From Sphingomonas tagetis (lineage in GTDB: Bacteria; Pseudomonadota; Alphaproteobacteria; Sphingomonadales; Sphingomonadaceae), in assembly GCF_024211275.1 (NCBI RefSeq), contig NZ_JAMLDX010000009.1, positions 124,001 through 188,000 on the forward strand: 64,000 nt of DNA. The letters are read 5' to 3'. The translations under genes were made by a program, and so were the position numbers. The notes beneath the pieces were generated by a model, which was not told the DNA's origin, did not search any database, and worked only from the letters and a program-made list of their open reading frames with translations. How positions within the stretch are numbered: position 1 is the stretch's first letter; the number at the start of each line of letters is the position of its first letter. Of this stretch, positions 32,905 through 41,436 are shown piece by piece.

Positions 32905-34082
32905 GCCCTGTCTCCGAACCGCCCGGTTTCGAATACCCCTGACGGGTCGAACGCCCGCCGCACACGCTCCTCAAGCGCGGCGACGCCAGGCAAGGGCGGA
33001 TCGAACGCTGGCACCTTCTCGCGCAGTGCCGCGGGCCCACGCACCAGACTGGCATGTCCGCCGGCGCGCGCTGCCGCGGCACGGACCAGATCGGGATCTC
33101 CATCGAAGGTGAGCCAGACCAGCCCGCCGGCCCAGTCGAACAGCCAGTGCGCACCGTGCGGATGCAGGTTCGACACGACAGCCGCACCCCGGCTTGGCGG
33201 CACGTGGACGCGCCATAATGGCTGCCCGGAATTGAGCGGGGCGAGCGTCCGCAAATCGTCCCACAGGCCTATCGCCTCGCTCTCCTCCAACGCCATGACC
33301 CGGCCATGGGCCGCAAGCACGCAATCGAGGATCGCGGCCTTGGCCTCGACCGCGGGCCCGAAGCCGCAGACCTGCACGGCGGTAAGCGCCGCGCCGCCGC
33401 GCAGCTGCGCCGAAATGTGCGCCGCGGCGACGACTTCGGCTTGCGATCCCATGGCCGCCGCCATCGCCCTGATAGCCTGTTGGGCATCCAGCCCGGCGAT
33501 CGCCCGGGTCGCCCGGACCGGGGGCCGCGGCAGCACCTTCAGCGTCAGCTCGGTCATCGCGAACAGCCTGCCCCAGCTGCCCGCGCCGAGCTTGGGCAAA
33601 TCATAGCCAGTGACATTCTTGACCACTCGCGCCCCCGCCAGCAGCGCTTCGCCGGCACCGGACACGGCTCGAAAGCCAAGCAGATGGTCGCGCGCCGAGC
33701 CCGCCGATACGCGCCGCGATCCCGCCACCCCGGCGGCCACCACCCCGCCGATCGTCGCGCGCCCCCCCACTTCCCCAAAAATCGGCCCGTGGTCGAACGG
33801 ATCGAATGCGAGCATCTGGTCCTCCGCTGCGACGAGCGCCTCGACGTCCGCGAGCTGTGTGCCGGCGCCGACGGTCAGCACGAGCTCGACCGGATCATAA
33901 TCGATGATGCCGGTGAAGGCTGACATGTCGAGCAGCACGGCCCCCGGCGCCAGCCGCCCGATTCCGGCTTTGCTGCCGCCCCCGCTGATGGCGAGCGCAT
34001 GACCGCCTCGTCGTGCCGCAGCCATCGCGTCGATCAGGTCTGCCACGGACGCAGGACTTAGAGCGGTAGCGGGCGCCATCAA
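32901..34082 (-). CDS. glcE: Glycolate oxidase FAD-binding subunit GlcE
   Basis: The 393-residue short FAD-linked oxidase has the PCMH-type fold, with ALAISGGGSKAGIGR, ILLTVGAGTQLADVEALVA-like and GPIFGEVGGRATIGGVVAAGVAGSRR segments. LLAGARVVKNVTGYDLPKLGAGSWG follows, and a CFDPSG-like end (RRAFDPSGVFETGRFG). It is the second flavin subunit of the GlcDEF 2-hydroxyacid dehydrogenase. It overlaps glcD (34079-34082) and glcF (32901-32904) by 4 bp each, so expression is tightly coupled. Confidence 0.9.
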   Translation of the reverse strand: MMAPATALSPASVADLIDAMAAARRGGHALAISGGGSKAGIGRLAPGAVLLDMSAFTGIIDYDPVELVLTVGAGTQLADVEALVAAEDQMLAFDPFDHGPIFGEVGGRATIGGVVAAGVAGSRRVSAGSARDHLLGFRAVSGAGEALLAGARVVKNVTGYDLPKLGAGSWGRLFAMTELTLKVLPRPPVRATRAIAGLDAQQAIRAMAAAMGSQAEVVAAAHISAQLRGGAALTAVQVCGFGPAVEAKAAILDCVLAAHGRVMALEESEAIGLWDDLRTLAPLNSGQPLWRVHVPPSRGAAVVSNLHPHGAHWLFDWAGGLVWLTFDGDPDLVRAAAARAGGHASLVRGPAALREKVPAFDPPLPGVAALEERVRRAFDPSGVFETGRFGDRA

Positions 34083-35572
34083 AAACGCGGCAAGTCAGGA
34101 AACGGCGTCGCGCCGCGGTGAACATGCATGCGCCCGAGCTCCGCGCAGCGGTGCAGCATCGGGAACACCTTGCCTGGATTGAGCAGCGACTTGGGGTCGA
34201 ACGCGCATTTCAGCCCCTGCTGCTGGCGCAGATCGGTTTCGGAGAACATCTCGGGCATCAGGTCGCGCTTTTCGACGCCGACGCCATGTTCGCCGGTCAG
34301 TACCCCGCCGACCGCGACGCACAGGCGTAGAATGTCGGCTCCGAACGCCTCGGCGCGATCGAGCTCCCCCGGCACATTCGCATCGTACAGGATCAGCGGG
34401 TGAAGATTGCCATCGCCCGCATGGAACACATTGGCGAGGCCCAGACCATATTGTTCTGAAAGCTCGCGCATTCGTTCGAGCACTTCGGGCAGACGGCGCC
34501 GCGGAATCGTCCCATCCATGCAATAGTAATCAGGCGAGACGCGGCCCACTGCCGGAAACGCCGCTTTACGTCCCGCCCAGAAAGCCACCCGCTCGGCCTC
34601 GTCGGCCGACAGCCGGAGCGTCGTCGCGCCATTGGCACGCGCGATGGCGGCGACTTCCCCTGTCAAATGGTCGCACTCGGCAGTCACGCCATCCAGCTCG
34701 ACGATCAGCAGCGCCTCGACGTCGAGCGGATAGCCGACCTCGACAAACGCCTCCGCGGCATGGATCGCCAGCCTATCCATCATCTCCATGCCCGCTGGAA
34801 TAATGCCGGCCGCGATCACGTCAGCAACGCACTGACCGCCGCTTTCGACGCTGGGGAAGCCGATCAGCAATGCGCGTGCGCCTTCGGGCTTGGGCAGGAT
34901 GCGGACGGTGACTTCAGTGACGATGCCGAGCAGTCCCTCCGATCCCACCACCACGCCGAGCAGATCGAGCCCGGCGGAGTCGAGCTGACGGCCACCCAGC
35001 CGAATGATCTCGCCGTCCATCAGCACGATCTCGACGCCCAGCACATTGTTGGTCGTCAGCCCGTATTTGAGGCAATGCACCCCGCCAGAATTCTCCGCGA
35101 CATTGCCGCCGATAGTGCAAGCGATCTGGCTCGACGGGTCGGGCGCGTAGTAGAAGCCGCGATCTTCGACCGCGCGCGTTACGGCGAGGTTGGTGACGCC
35201 GGGCTGCACCACCGCGAGCCGGTCGGCGTAGTCGATATCTAGCATGCGATTGAACCTGGCCATGCCCACTAGCACCGCGTCCACCAGCGGCAGCGCCCCA
35301 CCTGACAGCGATGTGCCCGCGCCGCGCGGCACGACGCGCACGCCCTGAGCATGGCACCAGCGCAGGATCGCCGCGACCTGGTCGGTCGTTTCGGGCAGCA
35401 CGGCGACCATCGGCGGCTGGCGGTAGGCGGTCAGTCCGTCCGACTCATAGGCCCGAAGCGCATCGGGATCGTCGATCACGCCTTCGCCGGGCACGATCGC
35501 CCGCAGCGCGCGGACGATCTCGCTCCGCCGTGCGAGCACGCCGGCATAGGGCTCTGGCATCACGAGCGACAT
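34079..35572 (-). CDS. glcD: Glycolate oxidase FAD subunit GlcD
   Basis: The 497-residue flavoprotein has an FAD-binding PCMH domain: RVVPRGAGTSLSGGALP, CTIGGNVAENSGGVHCLKYG, and VVGSEGLLGIVTEVTVRILP. A cap/C-terminal domain has NVFHAGDGNLHPLILYD and GGVLTGEHGVGVEKRDLMPEMF, ending FDPKSLLNPGKVFP. It oxidises 2-hydroxyacids (glycolate, lactate) to 2-oxoacids. GGGA precedes the ATG. It heads glcDEF plus the broken glcG. A copy of the shared 12-bp palindrome lies 62 bp upstream, tying this operon to the P450 and receptor genes. Confidence 0.9.
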   Translation of the reverse strand: MSLVMPEPYAGVLARRSEIVRALRAIVPGEGVIDDPDALRAYESDGLTAYRQPPMVAVLPETTDQVAAILRWCHAQGVRVVPRGAGTSLSGGALPLVDAVLVGMARFNRMLDIDYADRLAVVQPGVTNLAVTRAVEDRGFYYAPDPSSQIACTIGGNVAENSGGVHCLKYGLTTNNVLGVEIVLMDGEIIRLGGRQLDSAGLDLLGVVVGSEGLLGIVTEVTVRILPKPEGARALLIGFPSVESGGQCVADVIAAGIIPAGMEMMDRLAIHAAEAFVEVGYPLDVEALLIVELDGVTAECDHLTGEVAAIARANGATTLRLSADEAERVAFWAGRKAAFPAVGRVSPDYYCMDGTIPRRRLPEVLERMRELSEQYGLGLANVFHAGDGNLHPLILYDANVPGELDRAEAFGADILRLCVAVGGVLTGEHGVGVEKRDLMPEMFSETDLRQQQGLKCAFDPKSLLNPGKVFPMLHRCAELGRMHVHRGATPFPDLPRF

Positions 35573-35633
35573 TGCATGGAATCCCTGCGTTCAACTCAAA
35601 AGCCCCTATCCACGTCGCTGCCCGGCGGCGGCA

Positions 35634-35645
35634 GGACAAAAGTCA
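35634..35645. promoter_or_regulatory. Shared palindromic motif, copy 4
   Basis: GGACAAAAGTCA (minus strand TGACTTTTGTCC), identical to the copy at 13801, lies 62 bp upstream of glcD. Confidence 0.5.
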
Positions 35646-35660
35646 GCACTTGCGGCAGTT

Positions 35661-35957
35661 TCAATAGGACAGCTTCGTATCAGTATGCTGGAGCCGGGGT
35701 TTGTCCGCGAAAAATTCGCCAACATTGGCGCGCCATTCGACATATTCCGGGGACTTTTGGAACATCTCCATGTGGTGCGCGACCGACTCCCATTCGATCA
35801 ACAGCACGAACACCGCCGGGTCCTCGACGGTGTGGTGCAACTCTAGCCCGATGAAGCCGGGCGAGCGCTTGAAGATCGGGCGTGACGCGGCGACGCCGGC
35901 GACGAACTGATCCTGGGTGCCCGGCTTGATCCGGAATTCGACGATTTCTGTGATCAT
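35661..35957 (-). CDS. ABM-superfamily (antibiotic biosynthesis monooxygenase-type) protein, copy 1
   Basis: The 98-residue ferredoxin-like alpha/beta protein reads TEIVEFRIKPGTQDQFVAGV, FKRSPGFIGLELHHTVEDPAVFVLLIEWESVAHHMEMF, then PEYVEWRANVGEFFADKP. ABM-domain proteins include cofactor-free quinol or quinone monooxygenases (YgiN type) and heme-degrading proteins. Being last in the FAH-Rieske-Rieske-extradiol operon, it could act on a catechol/quinone intermediate or protect against quinones. It is paralogous to the gene at 50447. Confidence 0.8.
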   Translation of the reverse strand: MITEIVEFRIKPGTQDQFVAGVAASRPIFKRSPGFIGLELHHTVEDPAVFVLLIEWESVAHHMEMFQKSPEYVEWRANVGEFFADKPRLQHTDTKLSY

Positions 35958-35999
35958 TGAATCGCTGTCCTCATGGCAACACCGCGTTTTCCGCGGCGG

Positions 36000-36956
36000 T
36001 TATGTCTGTTCGAAATTGCGCATGAAACCTGCCGGCGGCTCGGTCCCCCACAGCGTGTAGGTATCCTCCGCCGGATGGTCGCTTGCCTGCCAGTCGCAAT
36101 CGGCCGGAATATAATCCATGTCGGCCGAATATTCGGCATGGCTGCCCCACGGATCGGTGGCGTAATAGAAATAATTCGAACCCAGCACATGTCTGCCGAG
36201 CCCCCAGCCCTTGTCGTAGCCCTTTGCCAGCATCTGCTCGGCGCCCAAGCCGATCTCGTTGATCGAGCCGACGTCCCAGCTGCTGTGGTGGAAGCCGGGC
36301 CCGCCCGACTTGACCATCGCGAACATGTGATGCTCGCTGCCGTGCGGGCCATGCAGGAACGCGGCGAAATCGCCGACATGATCCGACAGCCGCAGGCCGA
36401 GCACCTTGGTGTAGAACCGGACCTTACGATGCACATCAGCGGTATACAACGCGATGTGGCTCAGCCGTCGCGGGCGCGTCACCGGGGCACGGCTGCGCGG
36501 TGGCGCTGCGGCAACGCCGGTGCCCGCCGACACGTCGCCGAACGCCGACTTGGCCAGCGGCGAGGATTTCGGCCTGACCGCCATCTCGATGAGATTGCCT
36601 TCCTCGTCATGGAACCAGATGCCGTTGCTCTGGCTCCCCGACGGCGGCGGCACGCAGGGAATATTCAGCCGGTCGAGGTGCGAGCGGAACGCCGGCAGGT
36701 CGGCCTGGTAGATCCCGAAGGTGAGATAGCCGAACTGCTTGCTCCTGCCCTCGCGCAACGCAGCCCAGCGATGCGGATTGCCGAACGCATAGAGCCCGGC
36801 ATCGTCGCCTTCCACGCGCACCTCGAGACCGAAGCAGGTGTAAAATGCAGCGGCTTCGGCGAGATCAGGCACGGTCAGCGAATAATGGTCCAACGAATGC
36901 ACCCCAAGCGCGTTCGCCCGGTGCGGCATGTCGATCATGTGTGCCTGCTCAGTCAT
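36000..36956 (-). CDS. Two-domain extradiol (catechol 2,3-type) ring-cleavage dioxygenase
   Basis: 318 residues containing two VOC domains. The N-terminal domain has LDHYSLTVPDLAEAAAFYTCFGL. The C-terminal catalytic domain supplies the iron ligands: His in LSHIALYTADVHRKVRFY, His in GGPGFHHSSWDV and Glu in HAEYSADMDYI. This matches type I extradiol dioxygenases that cleave a catechol next to its hydroxyls. The start at 36956 overlaps the Rieske stop (ATGA); the longer frame upstream is rejected. It follows two Rieske oxygenases in one operon, which would supply the dihydroxylated ring. Confidence 0.85.
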   Translation of the reverse strand: MTEQAHMIDMPHRANALGVHSLDHYSLTVPDLAEAAAFYTCFGLEVRVEGDDAGLYAFGNPHRWAALREGRSKQFGYLTFGIYQADLPAFRSHLDRLNIPCVPPPSGSQSNGIWFHDEEGNLIEMAVRPKSSPLAKSAFGDVSAGTGVAAAPPRSRAPVTRPRRLSHIALYTADVHRKVRFYTKVLGLRLSDHVGDFAAFLHGPHGSEHHMFAMVKSGGPGFHHSSWDVGSINEIGLGAEQMLAKGYDKGWGLGRHVLGSNYFYYATDPWGSHAEYSADMDYIPADCDWQASDHPAEDTYTLWGTEPPAGFMRNFEQT

Positions 36957-38002
36957 GCCGTTGCTCCGACTGGATTTTCGATCGCCGCCCGCTCCGCCTC
37001 GACCAACCGGCGATAGATGCGCCGCGCGCGCGTCGAGGCATTGTCGATCGACAGCAGCGTGGGCGCACAATCGAGCAGATCGGCCTCGCCGATCTGCTCT
37101 TGCTGCGCCTCGATCATCGGCTTGTCCTCACCGCCGAACGCGATCGCCAGGCCGGCGGTGATCGCAGCGTTGTAGGCCGCGTCGTCGACGCGGTAATTGC
37201 GCGAGTTGCAATAGAGATAATGGGTAGAGACCGCCGTTTCGGGCGTCATGATGTGCGCGTTCCACGTCGCGAGCCCCGCATCGGGCGTGTCCTTCACAGC
37301 CAGCTCGCTTCCGAGGAACATGACGCCGGAGGGGTACCACAGCACCTCGGTGGTCATATCGGTCAGCGCGTCGGGATCGGGCAGTTCGGGCTGCCAGATC
37401 GGGATCGCCTTCTCGCCCTGCGCAACCCAGCGGACATGGAGCTTGTCGCCACACTCCTCGACCTGGACCGTGGCGCGGGTAAACGACCCGCCGCCGAGCG
37501 TGGCGACATGGAGATAGTCGCCATGGCTGAGGTCGAGGATATTGTCCTCAAGCAGGCGATGATCCGCCACGGTGTGCATATAGCCCTTGCTAAAGGCGTG
37601 CTCAGGTGCGCGGTCGGCGAAGGACAGGTCGGGGATTTCGCGATCGTCGGCAAGATCGGGCTCGCCCATCCAGATCCACAACAGCCTGTGCCGCTCAACC
37701 AGCGGATAGGGCCTGACCGCGAGCGCGCCGAGCAACGGCCCATGCGGGTTTTGGACGCAGCGGCCGGTATCGCCGTCGAAGCGCAGTCCATGATAGCCGC
37801 ACTGGACGACATTGCCCTCGATCCGGCCCAGGCTGAGTGGCGCGAGGCGATGCGGACAACGATTGGCAAGCGCACGGACCCGTCCCGCGTCGTCGCGCCA
37901 GAACAGGATCGGCTGGTCGATGATCCTGCGCGCCAGCCGCTCGCGCGGCTTGATCTCGTCTGCCCAGGCGGCCGCATACCAGCAATTCGTCAGCCAGTGC
38001 AT
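36953..38002 (-). CDS. Rieske aromatic oxygenase, VanA-type (copy 1)
   Basis: The 349-residue oxygenase component has a Rieske [2Fe-2S] site at ANRCPHRLAPLSLG (C-x-H) and VVQCGYHGLRFD (C-x2-H). The mononuclear iron motif is LEDNILDLSHGDYLHVA, with the bridging Asp, His and His. The length and lack of a beta subunit place it with vanillate/dicamba O-demethylase-like monooxygenases, which need a separate reductase; none is visible in this window. GGAAGCGGGGG precedes the ATG at 38002. It lies 13 bp after a second, different Rieske gene, so the two may act successively or on different substituents. Confidence 0.88.
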   Translation of the reverse strand: MHWLTNCWYAAAWADEIKPRERLARRIIDQPILFWRDDAGRVRALANRCPHRLAPLSLGRIEGNVVQCGYHGLRFDGDTGRCVQNPHGPLLGALAVRPYPLVERHRLLWIWMGEPDLADDREIPDLSFADRAPEHAFSKGYMHTVADHRLLEDNILDLSHGDYLHVATLGGGSFTRATVQVEECGDKLHVRWVAQGEKAIPIWQPELPDPDALTDMTTEVLWYPSGVMFLGSELAVKDTPDAGLATWNAHIMTPETAVSTHYLYCNSRNYRVDDAAYNAAITAGLAIAFGGEDKPMIEAQQEQIGEADLLDCAPTLLSIDNASTRARRIYRRLVEAERAAIENPVGATA

Positions 38003-38015
38003 TCCCCCGCTTCCT

Positions 38016-39053
38016 TCAGCCTGCAGCTTCTTCAGCGGCGATGCGCCGTTCGAGCACGCGCCGCGCGCGCCCGGCACCAGCGTCGCCCGGCAGCAGCACC
38101 GGCTTGAGCGACCAGAAATCAACGTCGCCGATCATCTGCTGCTGACCTTCGACGACCGGAAGATCCTCGGTCATGAACGGCTCGCGCACCGCCTCAGTCT
38201 GCATCCGCGCGATCTCGTCGGCCATCGCGCCGCCCGAGCTTCGCGGACAGCACATGCCGTAGAAATAATGCGTCGTCCGCTCGGTCTCCGGCGTGAAGAA
38301 ATGCACGCTGGGCGCCTCCCGCCCCTCCTCGCGCGGCCGCCCGGTCGGGGTCGCGCCGCTATAGAGCTCGATCAGCGCCGGCGCCTGCCACCGGCAGTCG
38401 AGCCAGCGGTCGGCCGGCGTGCCGGGTTCGAGCCCGAAAATTTCCTCGAGGAACGACGGCAACGTGTCGTCAGTGATGAAGCGCTTGGACCAGACGATGT
38501 CGCCCTCCTGCGCCGACTCGGTCTTGCCGCGGCGCACGGCCTCAGTCGAGAAAAGCGGGTGCAGGAACTCGATATGGCTCAAGTCCATGATATTGTCGGA
38601 TTCCAGCTCGTAATGCGCCTTGGCCTTGAGGTAGCCGTGTCCGACCGCATAGTCGGCGGGCTCAAGGATCGGGAATTGCGGAAGCACTTCGCGGTTCGCC
38701 CGATCGGGATCGCCCATCCAGATCCACACCACGCCATAGCGCTCGACCGTTGCGTAGGCCGGCACCGTCGCCGCGCGCGGAATAGCGCCATTGCCCTGTG
38801 GGTTGAACACGCACTGCCCGTCCGCGCCAAAGCGCAGCCCGTGATATCTGCATTCCACCGCATCGCCAACCTGCTTGCCAAGATGCAGCGGCGCGAAGCG
38901 GTGCGGGCAACGGTTGCCAATCGCCTTTACCGCGCCCGTCCCGTCGCGGAAGAACAGGATGTGCTGCTCCAGCAACGTCCGGTGAAACAGCTCCCCAGGC
39001 TGAATCTCCTCAGCCCAGGCTGCCATATACCAGATGTTCTTCAACGCCCGCAT
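38016..39053 (-). CDS. Rieske aromatic oxygenase, VanA-type (copy 2)
   Basis: 345 residues. The Rieske centre is at GNRCPHRFAPLHLG and VECRYHGLRFG. The catalytic iron site is ESDNIMDLSHIEFLHPLF. The C-terminal half has THYFYGMCCPRSSGG and a final QMIGDVDFWSLKPVLLPGDAGAGRARRVLE, typical of VanA-like O-demethylases and related monooxygenases. GGAGAGCTGACG precedes the ATG at 39053; an earlier in-frame ATG (39077) is less well supported. Only about a third of it resembles copy 1 by eye, so this is not a recent duplication. It is second in the FAH-led minus-strand operon. Confidence 0.88.
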   Translation of the reverse strand: MRALKNIWYMAAWAEEIQPGELFHRTLLEQHILFFRDGTGAVKAIGNRCPHRFAPLHLGKQVGDAVECRYHGLRFGADGQCVFNPQGNGAIPRAATVPAYATVERYGVVWIWMGDPDRANREVLPQFPILEPADYAVGHGYLKAKAHYELESDNIMDLSHIEFLHPLFSTEAVRRGKTESAQEGDIVWSKRFITDDTLPSFLEEIFGLEPGTPADRWLDCRWQAPALIELYSGATPTGRPREEGREAPSVHFFTPETERTTHYFYGMCCPRSSGGAMADEIARMQTEAVREPFMTEDLPVVEGQQQMIGDVDFWSLKPVLLPGDAGAGRARRVLERRIAAEEAAG

Positions 39054-39122
39054 CGTCAGCTCTCCATGGTTGCTCAAAACCCGATGTTGGCCTTGTTCAC
39101 CAGCTTGTCCGCCCCTAACCGA

Positions 39123-40046
39123 TCACGCCTCCGCAGCCGCCAGCGTCCGTGCGATCCGGTCTTCTTCGAGCACGGGAAAGCGCCGTGCCTTGCTCGCCAC
39201 CACCTTGTTCTCGATCGCGCCGATCTTCTCAATCTCGCAGCGCACGACGTCGCCGACCTTGAGATGCTGCTGCGGGATCATTGCATGGCCTACGCCCTCG
39301 GGCGTCCCAGTAAGGATCAAGTCGCCCGGCTCCAGTGCGAACGCCGTCGAGACATATTCGATCTGTTCCCAGATGCTGTAGATCAGCTGCTCGGAGTTGG
39401 CTCGCTGACGCAGCTCGCCATTGACGTAGGTGCGCAGCTCCAGCTTGTGCGGATCACCGATCTCGTCCGGAGTGACGATCCACGGGCCGATCGGGCCGTG
39501 AGTTTCGAACGACTTGCCCACCGTCCAAGTCGAAGCGTGCAACTGCCAGTCGCGCGCCGACACGTCATTGCCTACGAAATAGCCGAACACATGCGCCGGC
39601 GCCTCCTCCGTCGAGACATAGCGCGCGGTTTGCCCGATCGCGACACCCAGCTCGACTTCATAGTCGAGCTGCCGAGTCACACCAGGATCGATATCGTCGA
39701 ACGGGCCCGAAATGCTGCTGGTCGCCTTGTTGAACCAGACCTGGAATTTTGGCGGAATCACACCGAGCCGGACGCCTTCTTCGGCATGCTTGCGATAGTT
39801 CATGCCGATCGCGAGGAAATTCCGCGGCCGTTCCATCGGGGCTAGCAGCCTTGCGCTTTCGAGCGAGACCGTCGGCCGCGCAGAAGCGAGTTTGTCGGCG
39901 AGGCGCTCGAGCGCCTCGGGGCCCGCTGCCGCGAGCTGGCGCATTTCCTGAAATTCGGGAAGCAGATCGCGAATCCGGACGATTCCGTCGCCCGAAAGAA
40001 CGCCGATCACCGGCTGGCCGTCCGATTCAAAACGCACGAGCTTCAT
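39123..40046 (-). CDS. FAH-family enzyme, copy 2
   Basis: 307 residues starting MKLVRFESDGQPVIGVLSGD. The catalytic domain has FLAIGMNYRKHAEE, the metal Glu residues in LDYEVELGVAIG, GNDVSARDWQ, KSFETHGPIGPW and LILTGTPEGVGHA. The start at 40046 is preceded by GGGAGAGG at proper spacing; the ATG at 40052 would leave no spacing. It leads the operon FAH-Rieske-Rieske-extradiol dioxygenase-ABM and should hydrolyse or hydrate the ring-fission product. Its promoter carries a LysR-type element (40148-40177) and a copy of the shared palindrome (40200). Confidence 0.85.
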   Translation of the reverse strand: MKLVRFESDGQPVIGVLSGDGIVRIRDLLPEFQEMRQLAAAGPEALERLADKLASARPTVSLESARLLAPMERPRNFLAIGMNYRKHAEEGVRLGVIPPKFQVWFNKATSSISGPFDDIDPGVTRQLDYEVELGVAIGQTARYVSTEEAPAHVFGYFVGNDVSARDWQLHASTWTVGKSFETHGPIGPWIVTPDEIGDPHKLELRTYVNGELRQRANSEQLIYSIWEQIEYVSTAFALEPGDLILTGTPEGVGHAMIPQQHLKVGDVVRCEIEKIGAIENKVVASKARRFPVLEEDRIARTLAAAEA

Positions 40047-40147
40047 GTCCATCCTCTCCCAGAGCGTCAACGGCACCGCTCGCTCCAGTCAGGCTGGCGA
40101 GAGATCCCTGTTTCGCCCGGCGTCTTATCAGCAAGCGGACGATGCTG

Positions 40148-40177
40148 AGGCGATCAGAAAGTCCGGATGGCGATACC
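40148..40177 (-). promoter_or_regulatory. LysR-type element, variant copy (FAH/Rieske operon)
   Basis: On the minus strand it reads GGTATCG, 14 nt, then TGATCGCCT, with the same 30-bp layout as the four strict copies but with TGATCG at the distal half. It begins 102 bp upstream of the FAH start. Confidence 0.6.
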
Positions 40178-40199
40178 TGAACTGAACGGACTGCGGCTG

Positions 40200-40211
40200 T
40201 GACAAAAGTCC
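40200..40211. promoter_or_regulatory. Shared palindromic motif, copy 5
   Basis: TGACAAAAGTCC (GGACTTTTGTCA on the minus strand) is upstream of the LysR-type element of the FAH/Rieske operon. Confidence 0.5.
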
Positions 40212-40247
40212 TTCGTCCCGCCCCGGTCGCACCGGCCAGCGACCACG

Positions 40248-41165
40248 TCAGGAGCCCTGAAGTCCCAGCATATAGTTGTTCGCCGACTTCCGGATGAGGT
40301 CGCTAAGTTTTTCGGCGAGCGGCGTCAGCGGCAGGCCGTTGCGCTGGACGATACAGATCGGGTCAGAGGGAAATGGCGACATAGCCTCAAGCGGCTGGCA
40401 AAAGCCGGCGATCGGCATCAGGTCGAACATCTGCTCGGGGAGGAAGGTCAGCAGATCGGTATTGGCGACCGTCATGATCATGATCAGCATCGACGGCGAC
40501 TCTACCGACACCTCCGGCACCGGAAGCCCGCGCTGACGGAACATCGCCTCGAGGTCGCTCTCCGCGATCCGGTCGTTGAGCGGCGGCCGCACCCATTTCG
40601 CGCCGACCAGCTCCTCGAGGTTGCGCGCGCCCCCCAGCGGATGGCCCGGCCGGGCGGCGACGCGCCGGTTGTGCGGCATCAGGATATCGACCGCGAAACG
40701 TTGTGAGAGATGCTCCTTCTGAATCGAGCCGACCCAGAAATCCATCAGCCCCTCCGCCAGCTTCTGCTCGACCGGCTTGAACAGCGTCTGCGTGATCTTG
40801 GTGACCGCCTTGGGATAGCGCTTGCTGAACGTGGCGATCGTCGATGGCAGCAGCGACATGGCGGTCAGCGGCGACAATCCGACCGACACCTCCCCGACAT
40901 GCTCGCCGCTCCATTGCACCACTTCCTCCTTGGCGCGCCGGACCTCGGCCTGGACCCCCTCGATCCGGCGCACGAAGCGCTCGCCGACGGGCGTGAGCGA
41001 CACGCCCTTCGAATGGCGCTCGAGCAACGCCTGGCCGAGCTCGTTCTCGAGCTCGCGAATGCTGCGCGTGATGACTGGCTGCGCGATGTTGAGCTGGCGG
41101 CTGGCCGCGCGGAGGCTGCCGGTCTGAACGACCGCGAGCAGATCGCGGAAATGGGTGAGTTTCAT
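40248..41165 (-). CDS. LysR-family transcriptional regulator
   Basis: 305 residues. N-terminal winged HTH: LTHFRDLLAVVQTGSLRAASRQLNIAQPVITRSIRELENELG, then a C-terminal periplasmic-binding-protein-like effector domain (VSVGLSPLTAMSLLPSTIATF, VSVESPSMLIMIMTVANTDLLTFLP). Such regulators activate divergent catabolic operons in response to an aromatic or ring-fission inducer. It is divergent from the FAD monooxygenase operon at 41437, with a palindrome (41192) and a full 30-bp element (41251) between them. It also sits directly upstream of the FAH/Rieske operon. It is the most obvious candidate to bind the elements spread over 40-57 kb. Confidence 0.9.
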   Translation of the reverse strand: MKLTHFRDLLAVVQTGSLRAASRQLNIAQPVITRSIRELENELGQALLERHSKGVSLTPVGERFVRRIEGVQAEVRRAKEEVVQWSGEHVGEVSVGLSPLTAMSLLPSTIATFSKRYPKAVTKITQTLFKPVEQKLAEGLMDFWVGSIQKEHLSQRFAVDILMPHNRRVAARPGHPLGGARNLEELVGAKWVRPPLNDRIAESDLEAMFRQRGLPVPEVSVESPSMLIMIMTVANTDLLTFLPEQMFDLMPIAGFCQPLEAMSPFPSDPICIVQRNGLPLTPLAEKLSDLIRKSANNYMLGLQGS

Positions 41166-41191
41166 TACCTCTCCGATCTTTATCGTTTCAG

Positions 41192-41202
41192 GTATCGATA
41201 CT
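41192..41202. promoter_or_regulatory. Candidate LysR autoregulatory site
   Basis: GGTATCGATAC contains the perfect 10-bp palindrome GTATCGATAC, 27 bp upstream of the LysR start. It shares GGTATCG with the 30-bp elements but lacks the TCATCTGAC half, as expected of a recognition site used for autorepression. Confidence 0.5.
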
Positions 41203-41250
41203 GGTAATGCGCTTCCAAGGCCAGTTTACGTGGCCGGCGCTGCGGTTGCG

Positions 41251-41280
41251 GGTATCGCCCCCGCCGTCTTGTCATCTGAC
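41251..41280 (+). promoter_or_regulatory. LysR-type element, strict copy (FAD monooxygenase operon)
   Basis: GGTATCG-N14-TCATCTGAC, facing the gene at 41437. CTGACC may serve as a weak -35, with TAGCGA about 18 bp downstream. Confidence 0.7.
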
Positions 41281-41436
41281 CGCCGCCTGCCCGTCGGACT
41301 AGCGATGCCGGGATCATGCCGCAGCGGGTTGCGGTGTGCAGGCGGCTCGGCGGCTCCGTTCACAAGCAGCATCGGCACCCATGCGTGCTAACGCATCCGT
41401 GACGAGGTGACCGCCGGCGACGGGGAGGATCATTTC

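Noticed and set aside
41192..41221. Eighth full copy of the 30-bp LysR-type element at the LysR promoter
   Set aside because: Only the GGTATCG half is present; no TCATCTGAC or TGATCG at the fixed spacing on either strand. It is kept only as a possible autoregulatory palindrome.
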